64,000 bases of DNA from Pestalotiopsis fici W106-1 (GCF_000516985.1 NW_006917092.1:4841924-4905923), one strand, 5' to 3'; numbered from the stretch's first letter, positions 34,648 to 47,023 are shown. The notes: generated by a model not told the origin, from the letters alone. Made by a program: numbers and translations.

Positions 34648-37600
34648 CTAAAATCTGCTGTCTCCATACCTTTTGCGCAGCCTGTTCCTCACCCTCTCTT
34701 TTAGTGCTTGTGATTCCTTGATTTTTGCTTTGAGTAAAGTCTCTTCCGGCACAATTTCATCGCCTAGTCTCTCTCTGAAGCATTGCAGGCTCGAGTAACT
34801 CGCCGCTTCAATAACATCCTGCGTGATCTCAATTTGTGCTCCCCGTTTCTCGAAGAGTAAATTCATGAAGACCGCAGAAAACTCTATTCTTGCCGCTGCG
34901 AGGATCACGTCTGGTGTTACTTCCACTTGGTCTCCAAAGTAGTCAAAGATGGCTTCTATGGTTCCAGATGCATACCCTTTCTCTGCGATCCTTACGAGGA
35001 GATCTGGCGTGATTTGAATCTTCACTCCCCGCTTCTCAAGAATCATGGCTGTGAGCTCATTCGAAGACCGCATCTGGGCCGCCGCAACAAGGAGGTTTGG
35101 TATTTCCTCACTCTGGCCGGCTCCTCTGTCGAGAAGTAATACAAACGCATCCCTTTGAGCATTTGTGGCAGCTAGCATGAGTGGTGTTTCTCCACTCTTG
35201 CTCGTCGAATGGATGTCGGCTCCGTGATCAAGGAGAAGTTCGATCACATTAATATAGCCTGCACACGAAGCCATGTGGAGGGCGGTACCAATATCACGAA
35301 TCTTTGCGTTGATATTGACGTTGCCTTTCTTGATCAGGGCACGAACCACTGAAAACAGCCCAAAGTAGGCTGCCACTGCCAGGTCAGTCATTTTGTACCA
35401 TTTCAGCTGGTGACGGTCAAGATGCTCATCAGTCCACTGGAAGGAACAAGAGCACACCCACTGCGAGGTCTTCACATCTACGTGGCACAACTCGACTGCT
35501 TTTTGTAGGAGTTCCCCGCTTATCTTCGTGTCCAGCTCTCTGCAATGCTCCGTCCAGTAATCGTGAGCATATAGGTAGAATGCATCGGCATCTTTTGCTG
35601 CTGTGACACCATGAGCAGATGATTGCTGCTCCGGTAGTGAAAGGCAACGGATACAAGCACGAGTGATAGCCTTATGATAGACGGGAGGCTTGAAACGCCC
35701 CTTCCATTTCCATTTCTTGCCATCATCTTCTGAGGACTTTGTCAAGAATTCTCTCACCGTCTGGTGGATGAACGAGATTTTGGAATCGTGTACATCAACA
35801 AGAAGGCCACCAAAATTCTTCACGATATCTTTGAATGAGTCCCTCGGCCAGAGCTGGACTGATTGTCCAGGATCAGCCAACGCGAGAGCATGGTTGGCCT
35901 CATCGAGACTGAGAGGTCGATTTGCCGCAAGAATGAGCTGTAAAAGATTGGGAGTGTGGCGAAGGTCATTCATTTGGTTGAGCATTTTCTCATAAGCTTG
36001 TAGATGTCCTTCGGGGAGCTCCTGGAGCAAACCGTTCACGTCTGAGAGCTTGCCGTAGCTAACAGGGTTTTTTTCAATGATAGAAAAGGTCAAGCGTAAC
36101 CATAGATATGTGCGATTGTTCATGCTCTTGAGATGTTCTGCAATGCGTTCTTGATCCTGTTTGCTGAAGTTTCCGAGCAGATTGGGGATTTTGTCATCGA
36201 TGACAAGGTTGATATCTGCGCTGATAGCTGGAGATTTGTCATTGCCGTCTATTTTCATAGACGAGGCGTCCGACAGGCTGTTAATCGAGCGCTCGATTTG
36301 GTAGTAAGGTCGGCATGTGATGAGGAACTTCAGTCGGCATGTGCGTCGCGCTGCCGTTTCAGTATTGGAATAGAAAGCTGTGAGCTTCTCCACTATGATG
36401 TTTCTCTCATCTTCTCTACACTCGTCGAGTGCATCGAGGACGCAGATGATCTCGCCAGCGTCCGGCTTGGAGGCACAGTCCAGTAGTGTATTCCAGAGTT
36501 CGTTAGAGTTCTTGCGCAGTGCATCTCCATAATTCTTGTGTCGATGTAGAGCGTTTTCCATGAATCTGCCCGTCAGATCTTGGATGAATAATTGATGCAA
36601 AATGGCGGAAAGGGCATCGTGGCTGTGCACGCGGCTTTGGTCTCCATCTTTGAAAAAGAAGTGACAAACGGTAGAAGTTGCGGGACTTGTGGTGAGCTGC
36701 CAGTCGTCAATGAGGGAGCGCGAAAGGACGGATTTTCCACACCCAGGACCGGCCGATACCCAAAGAAGGCTCGAATCGCTTCTGTCTCTCCAAGAGCAAA
36801 AGTGTTCATCTTCCAAGAACCAACCGCAAGTGCCTTCAAGTTTGGGAGGATTGAAGTTCTTGTACTCTTCATGATTTGCTGCTAGGAGCGATAATAGAGC
36901 GCGCTCTTGGTCATCGTTACGGTCGCTTTTTCGCTGCCGTCTCTCATCTTCCAGAAGTTCATGAATACCTTGAAGGGCTTGTCGTGACTCGTATATCTCC
37001 TTCAGCCGCTGTTCGCAATTCCGTTGTGCCTCTCTAGCGTGTGCTATGTCAGTACACTTCTTGCAATCATTGCTGAGCTTGTCGACGAGTGCAGCCTTGT
37101 TTTCCCAATCATTTGAGCCAGTGGCATTTTCCAAGCCACGTGAGAGCTGCGTCTTGGACATGTGACAAATGACACGAGCCTGAAACTCAAAGATGTGAGA
37201 ATACAGCTTGACCAGCTGGTCCCATGTCGCGCGATTGTGCTCAACACTGATCTCGGTTGGGAAGGCATCATGGTAGATTTTCCAGTAGACCAGGACACGC
37301 TGCATAGAGTCGAAAGCCGCCAGCATGGACCCATGTTCAGTTGATGCATTTTCGAGAAGCTACAATTTTCATCAGTATTTTGATCGTGATCGAAAAGGTA
37401 CAAGGTCTGAACGTACGGGCAAAAGAATTGATACGCCAGACCATGCCAGGGCGGCAAACGGCTGTGCACTCAGGGCCTGTTTTACGACGCTGTCACATAA
37501 AGAGAGGGTTTTGGTGAGCTTTTCAGCTTGTTCTCGAACTTTGATATCTCTCCCAAGGAAGGAAAACTTCCACTGATTCGACTGGCGCTTCTCTTCCAAA

Positions 37601-38382
37601 TGCTTGACCGTAGACTTGGCCCAGTCGGTACTTGTCAAGTCCCTCAGGGTAGGACTGTCGGCATCAGTGATGGTAGTAAGGTGCGTTTCATAGGCTGTGG
37701 CCAATTCCCCTTCTCGTCGGACGAATGACTGGTACGCAGTGGCCCAGATGTCGGTTTCTGCGCTATCGTCGGGTTTGATGGCGCCCGCTTCATAGCTGTT
37801 GTCCACAGTGTCACTGTCTGCAATACCATTGTCAACTATGTCGCTGTTCAAGACATTGTTTTCTGCGATCATGTCGGGCTTAGCGTCATTGTCCTGGTTG
37901 CTATTGTTCACAATGTCGCGGTCCACAGTGTCATTTTCCTTGAAAATGTCCTTGGGCTCGGTGTCCTTGACCTCGGTGTCCTTGACCTCGGTGTCCTTGA
38001 CCTCAGTGTCGTTTTCAACAATGCCATCGACTTCATTGTCCTTGACCTCTGCGATGCTTTCTTCAACAGTAATAGTCTGTGGAACAGGCTTCGAATCAGA
38101 AGTTGGCGGTGAACTGCCAGCCAGTTCATATGGCGGCGCGTCCGTCGCGACACCAGACTGCGAGGACACAAGCGTAATGGTGGACACGGGCGGGTTTGCC
38201 GTAGATGGTGTCTGGGGCTCGTCGCTCACCGGACGTTTTTCAGTTACGACCGGGGCAGCTCCTCCGCGTTCGGGGGCTCTCAGCGGGGGCTTTTCTTCTG
38301 GGCGCTCCTGCGACGACAATTTGGACTTGGATTTGGACTTGTTGCGCAAGCTGCGCAGCAATGGCCGCAAGAAACACCCCAT
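34648..38382 (-). CDS. NACHT-ankyrin NLR (STAND) protein with NWD-type N-terminus
   Basis: Exons 38382-37417 and 37359-34648 joined over a 57-nt intron give 1225 residues. The start MGCFLRP has Gly2 and Cys3, compatible with acylation although residue 6 is not Ser/Thr. Residues 12-25 are Lys/Ser-rich, 112-196 are a 17-unit pentapeptide repeat, and about 215-500 match the helical domain often found before fungal NACHT modules (WATAYQSFVRREGELATAYE; LAWSGVSILLPLLENAS). NACHT: Walker A GPGCGKS at 526-532, Walker B VLDALDE at 629-635. HQTVREFL marks the end of the winged-helix part. Ankyrin repeats span about 979-1068, then degenerate repeats of the EKRG-ITPDVI type (1069-1203). Such proteins are nucleotide-switch receptors in fungal non-self recognition and programmed cell death. 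No inactivating change is visible. The start is ATG at 38380-38382; the frame upstream has only TTG. Confidence 0.9.
37795..38049 (-). repeat. 15-bp coding minisatellite in the NLR gene
   Basis: Seventeen consecutive pentapeptide units (residues 112-196), of which three are identical EVKDT and the rest are diverged versions (EVKDN, EPKDI, TVDRD, IVDNG, IADSD, TVDNS). The exact units are at about 37960-38004. All changes keep the five-residue phase, so the linker has expanded without frame loss. Confidence 0.85.
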
Positions 38383-38959
38383 TGTGCGTAGTGGCAAGAC
38401 ACAATGGCAACTATCGTGAGAAAAGAACGAGCAAAGTGCTCAAAGGCAGTAAAGGCAATAAAAGACATTTTTGCATCAGGGCTTCAGACTATGCTGTGGG
38501 CCACAAATCCAATGTGGGACATGATATGGACCTGCTTCAGGGGTTGATCACCGGTGGAGGTTGAAATTTACGTAAATACAACAAGAAACCTCTCATAGAC
38601 ACAGAAAGACATGGGGAAATAAAGTACGGGGAAAATAGGCAAGTGCAAGCAGTATATTGTCGCGTGCGACTATGCCGTGGACAATATTCTTGGCAGGTCG
38701 TGCGTAGCTCCATCATATTGCTGGAGAAGAAAGGTCGGAAAGTCCATTTGCCAATAGTCCAGCCGAGACCCACGCCCATATCGAGACCTCAGGTCCACAG
38801 TGAGTCGGTGGACCGGACATTGACGTGAGAACAAGTAAAGTCGTACAATATTCCTTTTGCTGATATAATCGCACCAAGTGGTAAATAGGCTCGCCTCAGA
38901 GCTGATCCTTTCGCTATATTCGATAAAGGGTCCGTAGATTTTTTGACTTGAAGTGGGTA
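38383..38959. other. intergenic, NLR promoter
   Basis: Spacer between the exonuclease stop and NLR start on the same strand; expected to hold the NLR promoter. No further gene. Confidence 0.55.
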
Positions 38960-41077
38960 CTACTGGTTCCGAAGCCACCCCGTGATGGTATCGAACAGAT
39001 TGATGCCTTTCAAATTACAGGCGCGCACAAATGGTTGGACACCTGGTACCACCAACAGTTCCTGATTCGACGTCGGCGGCGTGGATGCGATCCAACGAAT
39101 AGTCATTGCCGATAAGATTGATGAGTTGCCAACAGAGACCTGCTTGCTCAGTTCTCTCAATCTTTCCTCCAAAGTCTGTGAGACGGCTTCTGCGTTACTA
39201 TTTGAGCTCGAACGAGGATATGAGACGTCGGTTGGTTGCGAGGCAGACACGGGATATTCTTGAGCCTCCCGAGAAGAATGACTTCCTGTCTCCTGATGGT
39301 AGCTTCGCGAACGCCGGAAGTCACGCTGCTCAAGCCCCCTTGTGGATGTTTCTGCGTCAATATGTCTGTTCAAGGCTGCAGGTGCAGGGTTCTGGACGGA
39401 TGGTGTCACAGCGTTATCGTCCATGTCAGAGCGACTTCTCTTCACGCGTGGTGTGGAGAGTTCCTGCTGTGACTGTGGTACAGCAGAATAATCGATACGA
39501 TTACCATTACGCATATTCACGCGTGGTTTGAGAGTGGTGCTTAGCGGAGGACCGAACCCTTCCGTGTCAGACTCCTCCTCGTCATCTGAATATGGAGGAT
39601 GGATAATGCTCGTGCTGTCCATTTGGAACGAAAGACCAGTGTGTAGAGCTGGAGGTGCGCGAGCTTCTTGTTTCTGCGGAGACGTAAAAGAGACCGATCT
39701 TTTGAGACCTCGAGGCGCAGCCTCTGAAGTAGTGGTCAATACGTCATTCTTGTGCTCTTTCATGAATTTTTGAATGACTTCAAGCCATCCCGGCCCGTAT
39801 TGTTCAACCTTTTTCGGACCAATACCCTTGATCAGCAGTAGTTCTTCCTTGTTGACTGGCAGCGATTTGGACATTGACTCCAAGACACTGTTGTGGGCAA
39901 CCATGTAGCCATCAAAGTTAAGTTCCCTGGCATATTGCTGCCGGCGCTCAACCAAGCGGTAATAGAGTTGCTTTTCAAGCCTTTCGGGTAGTTTTTGTTC
40001 AATCTTGGGAGGAGACGCCACGGATAAAGTCGTGCCCGGAATGGCGCTTTGGCCATTCTGTCCTATGACGATCCTGGAATCCTCGGCCCAGCTGCGCTCG
40101 CCGTTCCCGGAAAATGAGACCGACTTGACCAGAGTCGGGGGAGGTGCACCCGCCCGAACACCAGTACGGCCACTGAAACGCGCAAAATATTCCGATGCAG
40201 TGGCCGGCACTTGGAGGCGAATGGCGCCACGTGTGGGGAAGCCTGGACCATCGTAGGTTTTATAGTGGTCAGCAACCACTGGGAGCGGTGGTGATGGTTG
40301 CATTTGTGCCCTCTTTGCATTGAGGCAGTGGTAGAGCATGTACCCAGCATACGCATCATCAGCAGCATACACCATCTGACCCTGCCGTAGAGGCTTGCTC
40401 CAGTCGCTTTTTCTCACGCTGTTGTCCTTGCACAATGGCAGACCGAGTATTTCTTCCACTTGTCGCGCGAGAGCCACAAGATTGGTCCTGAGCTTGTCCG
40501 GTTCGCTGAGCCCAAACTTCACCAGGGTAAACAGATGACTCAGCTCAAAGCCGCTCCTGGGCTGGAGGCCCATATGCTGGCGGAGGCGTGCAAAGTCGGC
40601 ATCCTGGATCTTGACGCCGACCTTGATGATGTCCGGAGACTCGATGATCTTCTTGAGCGATGGTGCCAAAAGTTCGTCCACCGTGTTGCCACCGTGTAAC
40701 GCGACATGGAAAAGGGCAATCTTGCTCTCGGAAGCAATTTGTATAAGGCTGACCTTGTCTTGCAATCGAGCCGAGTTCTTGTCTGGCCACGGCCATTCCA
40801 TGTCAAAACCCAAGACAGCCTCTCCCAAGAACTCCTTGGCTATCTCCTCGGATTGTGCCTTGGTATTGCTGTAGAGGATCCGCGGCAACTGGCCATTTGC
40901 ACCACGATACAACGTATGAGTCCACCATCGCGGCTTGGGCGGTTGATTATGTTGGTGCTGGCCATTATTGTTCTGATTTTCGGCGCCGAAAGTCGCGCGA
41001 AAGGTCAGAGGCCAACGCGGTGCCGTCGCGCTTTCCCCGGTTGACCGCGAGTCATTCATTTCCAACACGTCTGGCAT
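38960..41077 (-). CDS. WRN-type 3'-5' exonuclease with HRDC domain
   Basis: Single exon, 705 residues, ATG at 41075-41077. The DEDDy exonuclease domain spans about 65-260: motif I FDMEW (Asp92, Glu94), motif II around Asp159/Asp161 (GVKIQDADFARL), and motif III YAADDAYAGY (Tyr and Asp). An HRDC domain follows at about 385-460 (YYRLVERRQQYARELN, LLLIKGIGPKKVEQYG). The tail is Ser-rich and probably disordered, with a second helical ISNLF-type end (FVRACNLKGINLFDTITGWL) resembling a helix-hairpin-helix remnant. There is no RecQ helicase module, so it is an exonuclease-only relative of WRN. Likely nuclear, acting on DNA ends. Neighbours give no further clue. Confidence 0.9.
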   Translation of the reverse strand: MPDVLEMNDSRSTGESATAPRWPLTFRATFGAENQNNNGQHQHNQPPKPRWWTHTLYRGANGQLPRILYSNTKAQSEEIAKEFLGEAVLGFDMEWPWPDKNSARLQDKVSLIQIASESKIALFHVALHGGNTVDELLAPSLKKIIESPDIIKVGVKIQDADFARLRQHMGLQPRSGFELSHLFTLVKFGLSEPDKLRTNLVALARQVEEILGLPLCKDNSVRKSDWSKPLRQGQMVYAADDAYAGYMLYHCLNAKRAQMQPSPPLPVVADHYKTYDGPGFPTRGAIRLQVPATASEYFARFSGRTGVRAGAPPPTLVKSVSFSGNGERSWAEDSRIVIGQNGQSAIPGTTLSVASPPKIEQKLPERLEKQLYYRLVERRQQYARELNFDGYMVAHNSVLESMSKSLPVNKEELLLIKGIGPKKVEQYGPGWLEVIQKFMKEHKNDVLTTTSEAAPRGLKRSVSFTSPQKQEARAPPALHTGLSFQMDSTSIIHPPYSDDEEESDTEGFGPPLSTTLKPRVNMRNGNRIDYSAVPQSQQELSTPRVKRSRSDMDDNAVTPSVQNPAPAALNRHIDAETSTRGLEQRDFRRSRSYHQETGSHSSREAQEYPVSASQPTDVSYPRSSSNSNAEAVSQTLEERLRELSKQVSVGNSSILSAMTIRWIASTPPTSNQELLVVPGVQPFVRACNLKGINLFDTITGWLRNQ

Positions 41078-42058
41078 TGGCTATATCTGACTTGTGTGGA
41101 AATATGAATTGATAGATCACATATTCTAGCAAAGTGAGACATTATCAGACGAGAAATATGAATAGGGAAGTGCGGCTGAGCGCGAAAGGCATAATTGTCG
41201 TTGTGATACAGAGATTGGGCTTGAATCTTTCATTTTTTGCTTCTTTTGATCTTTCGGCAGTCGTCCCAATCTTGGTACCCACGAGCGATTAGGACAGGGG
41301 GAAAGCGTGTGGGATTCCCCAGCTTTGCCAGCTCATGCTCTTGCCCTGCGCTAGCAACGGCTTAACGAGTGGGTTAGAAGGGACGTTGATGCTATAACGC
41401 CGGGGTTTGCTCAGCTACTCCCAGCAAGTGCCAATCATTGTAACGCCACAAGTCAAGGGGTTTTTACACGTCGGCTCTTGGCACCAATGAAGAAATGTGA
41501 GCAAAGTCAAAACGTCAAGTCGTCCATGTAACGCTTGACAGGTTGCCTCTTATTCCTTCAAGGTGCGCTCATGCAAGCTTGAAACAGTGTTACTCGCAGC
41601 TTGTCTACACAACTATATCCTAGAGTATACTTTCGCCATCGTCACCTACATCTTTTGGGCCAACGTCGTTTGCTTTTGCTATTATCCATACCAATGGTGT
41701 CTATTTCACTTACTGCTTCTTGTTCAACTGGTGTCCAATTCCATTAAAGTTATCGCTTGCCGCGCGCCATTCGCCTCAAGGGTCTGCAGCCGGGTCCCCC
41801 AATTTTCAGGTTCTAGCCTCACTAGTAGGTACAGTGGCTTTAAGTTACTCACTGTTCGGCTGAGAAAATGACCACACCCAGCCAGCACTAACGAGCGACG
41901 ATTGAAACCAATCCCACAAGCTAGAAGGTTGAGTTCCTTTGCTCGGGGGACAGCACGACACTTGAGTCGATATACGAAGCAATATAGGCCGCAAGGTGTG
42001 TATTTGATATTATCCAATTCTTATCCAATTTTTTACATTAAGGAATTACTATGATTAC
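41078..42058. other. intergenic
   Basis: Promoter of the exonuclease gene and 3' flank of the FMN oxidase gene. Short ORFs only. Confidence 0.55.
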
Positions 42059-43409
42059 CTAGTAGTTTATTTGTGTAAAGCTCGACAGCGGTGCGCCATA
42101 GTACTCCAGCTCCACCCTCTTGGTGTTGATGAAGCTGGTGTTGCCCCGCCACTTCTCCACGTCCGTCTGTCCGAGCAGCTGCATCTCCGTCACCAGCTCG
42201 GTCCGCAGGATATCCAGCATGGCCTCGACGCCCTCCTGACCAAAGACGTTGGCAAACATGGGCGGGCGGCCCAGACCCACGGCGCGGACGCCCAGCGCGA
42301 GCAGCGCCAGCACGTGAGTGCCGCGGCGCACACCGCCGTCGGCGTAGATCTCAATCTGGTCAAAGACCTCGGGGTACTGGGCGTGGACGTCGAGGAGGAC
42401 CTCGACGGCCGTGGGGGCGCCGTCGACGACGCGGCCGCCGTGGTTGGAAATGTAGACGGCGTCGAAGCCGAGGTCGGCGCAGAGCTTGACGTCGCGGGCC
42501 GTCTTGATGCCCTTGGGCACAATGGGCAGCGACGTCATGTTGCGCAGGCGGTTGAGCGAGTCGACGGTGAAGTCGAGGGTGTGGCCCGTATCGCTGCTGC
42601 CCGAGCTGAAGCGCAGAGATCGGTCGCGGATGCCGCCAATGCCCGTGTTGTCGACGGTCAGGAAGATGGCCTTGAAGCCGGCGGCCTCGATGCGCGCGAG
42701 CTCGTCCTCGACCCGCGTCGTGTTGGCCCACAGGTACTCTTGGTGGAACATGATTTGGCCGTCGGCAGCGGCAGCTCCAATCTCCTCGATGCTTTGGGTC
42801 GCCGAGATGGACGGAGCGTACAAGACGCCGGCCGAGGCGGCGGCCTTGACGAGATTGGTCTCGGCGCCGTCGTTGGCGTGGCCTGCATTAGCGGCAGGGG
42901 CAATGAAGAAAGGGGCCGCGAAGTTGTAGCCCAAGATGGTTGTGCTTTAGCGGGAACGAGATTAGAAAGCGTGGACCTCGTATACTAGCGGATCGGCATC
43001 AAACGTACTTGAGGTTCAGGTTGCTCACGTCTTGAAAGGCATATCCGTTGAACAGGATCTTTCGGAAGATGTCAAGATTATTAATATATGCTAGTGATTG
43101 GGGCATTGGTCAGCAATGGTTGCCTAGGTACGCAGGAGCGTAGACACTGGGATGCTTCTCACTTGTCTCATCAAGGGCGCCTGTTCGATATTGGGTATAG
43201 TATTTGGCCGAGAGGAAGTTCTTGGCCGCCATTTGAAAGTCGTTGAGGGAAATCATGTCGTCAAGATCGGGAAGCTCGCCAGCAGTCCAGCCGGACACAT
43301 CGAGGCCAGTATCCGGGAGGCCTTGGTTGTATTCCATGTTCATGTCCACCGCATATACTGAGCGGGTGAGCGCCAGCCCGTAGGCCAATCCGCGAAGAAT
43401 ACGAGCCAT
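42059..43409 (-). CDS. secreted FMN-dependent 2-hydroxyacid dehydrogenase/oxidase
   Basis: Exons 43409-43163, 43090-43009 and 42944-42059 give 404 residues. The N-terminus (MARILRGLAYGLALTRSVYA) looks like a signal peptide. The rest is an FMN alpha/beta barrel: TTILGYNFAAPFFIAPAA, PIVPKGI with the FMN lysine (about Lys254), SNHGGRVVDG with the catalytic His278 and Arg281, and YADGGVRRGT plus GRPPMF at the phosphate-binding end. There is no cytochrome b5 domain, so this is not a mitochondrial cytochrome b2. Members oxidise L-lactate, glycolate or similar acids; the oxygen-using, peroxide-forming mode is an inference from secretion. Codon usage is unusually G/C-rich compared with neighbouring genes, and a long antisense ORF results from it. 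Confidence 0.9.
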
Positions 43410-44309
43410 GTTGAATAAATGAATATACAAACAAAAAGACGAAAGAGCGTTATTAGTTGAAGTAAAACAAGACGAAGCACAAAAAACGAGCGTGGTGAAC
43501 GTCAAGGTGAAGAAGACTCTCTCGCCCTACCAAACCTCGAATTCGCACAAGAGTGCGAGAACCGACTTTATAACTAAAAAAGAACTTTCTATTTCGGTAG
43601 TACCGGCGGCCTTGTACATAGTATGATGCTGTAAGCCCAGGCTGCCCAGCTTACCACGATGCAAAATCCGGCAAGGCCATTCGCTTCAACCCCATATACA
43701 GGCTTGGATGCCCCTGCAGTCAGGGTAGTACTTTTTCTCATTGATGACCAGGTACTTTAAACTCTTGGCCCTAGGGCGACTTGTTCTCGGGATCGGTTCA
43801 ACCGCGCGGTATCCTGGCAAAAATCTATGCAGTCGATCTGCCCTTCGTGAGCTATCTCGGGAGCTACTAACTGCCTAGGGGCGGTGATCGGCACACTGCT
43901 CCATTGGTCAATGTAATTAATTGAGCACCGGCGCGCACCGATACGAAGACTCCTTTCATCTCGGCTGCAAAGAGCTGAGCTGCAGTCTGCAAGCCAAAGA
44001 AAACCAGAGGTGCTGAAAAGAGGCAATGTTTGTTTTTGGATGCAACCCAGTGGTTTGCATACCAAACTCGCTACTCCGGAACCTACCGAGCTGACGTGCC
44101 CCGATGAGTCTTGTCCAACTCCAATTCCGTCAATAAGGATCTCATGCCAAGAATAATTGCTCGATCCAGGTAGCATTGGGGATCCAGCAGCCTGCGAACA
44201 GGTCACCATGGGAGGCGCAAAAATATCCACCTGCAGGACATGCTCAGGTACCAGACGGAGGAAAAAAGCATTTGGCACCGATCCATGTAAATGTCAGCAA
44301 GTGAGAGCA

Positions 44310-44334
44310 AGCAGTGAGCAGTGAGCAGTGAGCA
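44310..44334. repeat. short 7-bp tandem repeat
   Basis: About three copies of AGTGAGC in a row, with a diverged fourth unit on the left. Confidence 0.7.
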
Positions 44335-47023
44335 CGTATTTTGACTCCCCTGTCAAAAGTCAGACACCCATCGCATATTCATCCCGACTGCTCGAATTGA
44401 TTTCTTTTTTCCCTCCTCCCTCTAAGCAAAACTGCTCCGTAGCATCACTAGCATGGCAGATTAACAAGAGAGCAATATAGTCTTGCTCAGCAAGCTTAAG
44501 CCTCTGCCATCGATACTCTCTTATCTAATGTAACGCCCCATCCGGCCGGCCAGGGGTAAGATTCCCAGGGCCTTTTCGTTCCACGCAGCAGAAACTCACG
44601 TGAGTTATCTGTAAGTGCCCGTATCTGCACTCTGCGCATGGGTGCCATTTCTTCAAATATTGGTCCTGACTGCATATTCCTATCTGATTAAGCATGCACC
44701 ATGTTAAGCGATGGTAGGATCAATAGGAGTGTTTTTTTCCTTTCTTTCCTTGATGTTTAAAAAAGGCCGAAGCCCCCCGGCAATGGCGGGCCGCCTCCTG
44801 TTCACCCTCATTGTGGCGCACAATTTTCAAGGCGATGCTTGCAGGCAAATGCACACATTTCCCACTAGAGTGGCCTCCAAGGCCCCCAGCTAGGCTAACA
44901 GCCGTTAGTATCAACGCCCGTTATCTGCGGGACCCCTTCTGATGTCGCCTTGGCGGTGGGAATGCAAGTGCTAAACTCTATCGTACTAAATCCACCCTAA
45001 CTTGGGCATCCTGTTCGTATTACAAGATGGCTCCAGTGGCCGCACGCACTCCTTCAAAGCAAGTCGTGCTTCTTCCCACTTGTGCGGAAGAGGCAGGTCC
45101 GAGACGCAAACATTCATCGCCACTCGAGTATGGGCTGCTTTTGCGGATGAATTGGTCATTATGGACGTTGACGATGAATGAGGCCAAATGTTGTCAAAAC
45201 CCTTCGGTCAAAATCAGGATATCCGCAAACCCGAGCCGAGCCAATGGGTCTGCTAGCATTCAAAGAGGCCAACGTGGTGGCATTCGCTTACGAGTCCATT
45301 GATGGGGGTGTGGAAAGCGATTACCTACTCTCTGCACTTGATAGAAGCACAATTTACTTTTCGACGTGCTTGCTCCGAAGGGATCGCCAAGAAATCGTGG
45401 CCATTGTAGCCGCGAGTGGGGATTACGGCGAGCGTGGTTGCAGGATTCGTGTATTGGACGCGTTGACTGATAGGTAGTATTGGCATCAGTCGTGTTCGGA
45501 AGATCGCAATAAGAAGAAACACTTTATCGAGAGGCCCAACAAAGATACGGGCATACTTGGCAGCTTGGCTGCTTTCTCTCAGGCAAAGGAAGGGAAAAAA
45601 GGCCCATATGCAGAAGAGCAACCCGACAGGGGACGGGGGGAGCGCACTGATGCTTGCCAGGTCAAAACACGTAAGCCCTAATCCATAAGAGCATTGCCAT
45701 GGCCATCGTACATGTCGAAACGTGATTGACCATTTCCTACTGCGTATGTACTCTGCATCCTTTGTAATCTTTGTCATGCACTCAAGAAGCAGGTACATGG
45801 ACAATGGGTTTCCGACGGTTCTTCGGCTGACACAATTTTTCGGGCATCACATCACAAAAAGCAGCCGCCTGTCCACGTCATTCGCGGGAGAAGATCCGAT
45901 CTTCGCAAGAATACGCCTGCTGTTCTGGGGGGAGGAGGCCATGACTTAAAATGGGCCTTTTCGACTGAATCAGATAACTGAGCCTCACAAGCCTCGGTAT
46001 TCAGCGACTTGACAATGACTCGGGGGACTGAATAGTGAAAAGAAGAATAGGGTTGCAACGGCTAATAGTGTAGGTTGTCCGTAAACGTATCAGCCACTTC
46101 CGTTCCTGTCGCGAAGTCTTGATGCTGCCGTCCAACGGCCCTTGTTTGGCCTTGTTCGGGCACTAAAAGAGCCGCTGGAGCCCCGGGACCCATATATCCG
46201 TCAGTGCTTCCTATAGGCCACGCGTGACCTTGCATCACTCATGGAGCTTGTAAATATAACAATACAATTGTCCTGCATATTGCGGTGTGCACATGAGAGT
46301 AATTCCCTCTTAAAAGATTGGGAATTACTAAGAACTTATTTTCAATACAGACCAGGTAAGCAATTTGGTCATTTAGGAGAAGATGCCTAGTTTGAGAGCC
46401 GACCGTCGAGGGGATATATCGTAAGACATGTTCTCCTGGCCAAGGAGAGCATGCGACTGATAAGAGATCGCTTATAAGCTCTGATGACGTGTTGTAACTC
46501 AGTACCAAATACTAAACAGGCCAAATGAATCCCAATGGGGACAGAAACTTTCTTCGCTTTTGAGATCAGCAGTGGAATATTGAACTTCAATGCCTCCCAG
46601 GACGACGAATGACTCGCCGCATGCCTTGTTTGGAGTCCAGTGACCCAACTGTCGGACGATGATTGGGCGATTTGACTCCGACTCCCTCGTTTGTCGTTCC
46701 GTATACTGACTGGTCAGATCACGGAATCTATTGATAAGTCCCGTCTGACTTGGAATATTATTCCTCCTTACTTCTCGAAATTATCATTCGAGGGCTATGA
46801 TGCAGTCGTGAAAACATGTTTTTCTTCTTTGAGTTTGAGACAATGCACTCCGCGAAATTGCAGGCGCGAAGTTCCGCGCGACATCAACATCGAGCCGTGC
46901 TGCCATGGGAAAATGTGGAAATGACCCGAGACTCAGTATGCCGCTCTCTTAGAAAACCAACGTGCGATCATCGCCGGTTCGAAACGAGACAATTCACACG
47001 GCCTCGGCCGCAGTCAAGAATTC

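Noticed and set aside
37799..38419. 206-codon plus-strand Ser/Thr/Val-rich ORF
   Set aside because: Antisense image of the NLR pentapeptide repeat; composition explained by it.
42071..42988. 305-codon plus-strand ORF
   Set aside because: Exactly antisense to the FMN oxidase exon; a by-product of its G/C-rich third positions, with repetitive His/Val/Gly/Asp composition.
45027..45477. two overlapping plus-strand ORFs that might be joined by splicing
   Set aside because: The second looks slightly protein-like, but I could not find a consistent donor/acceptor pair or a family.
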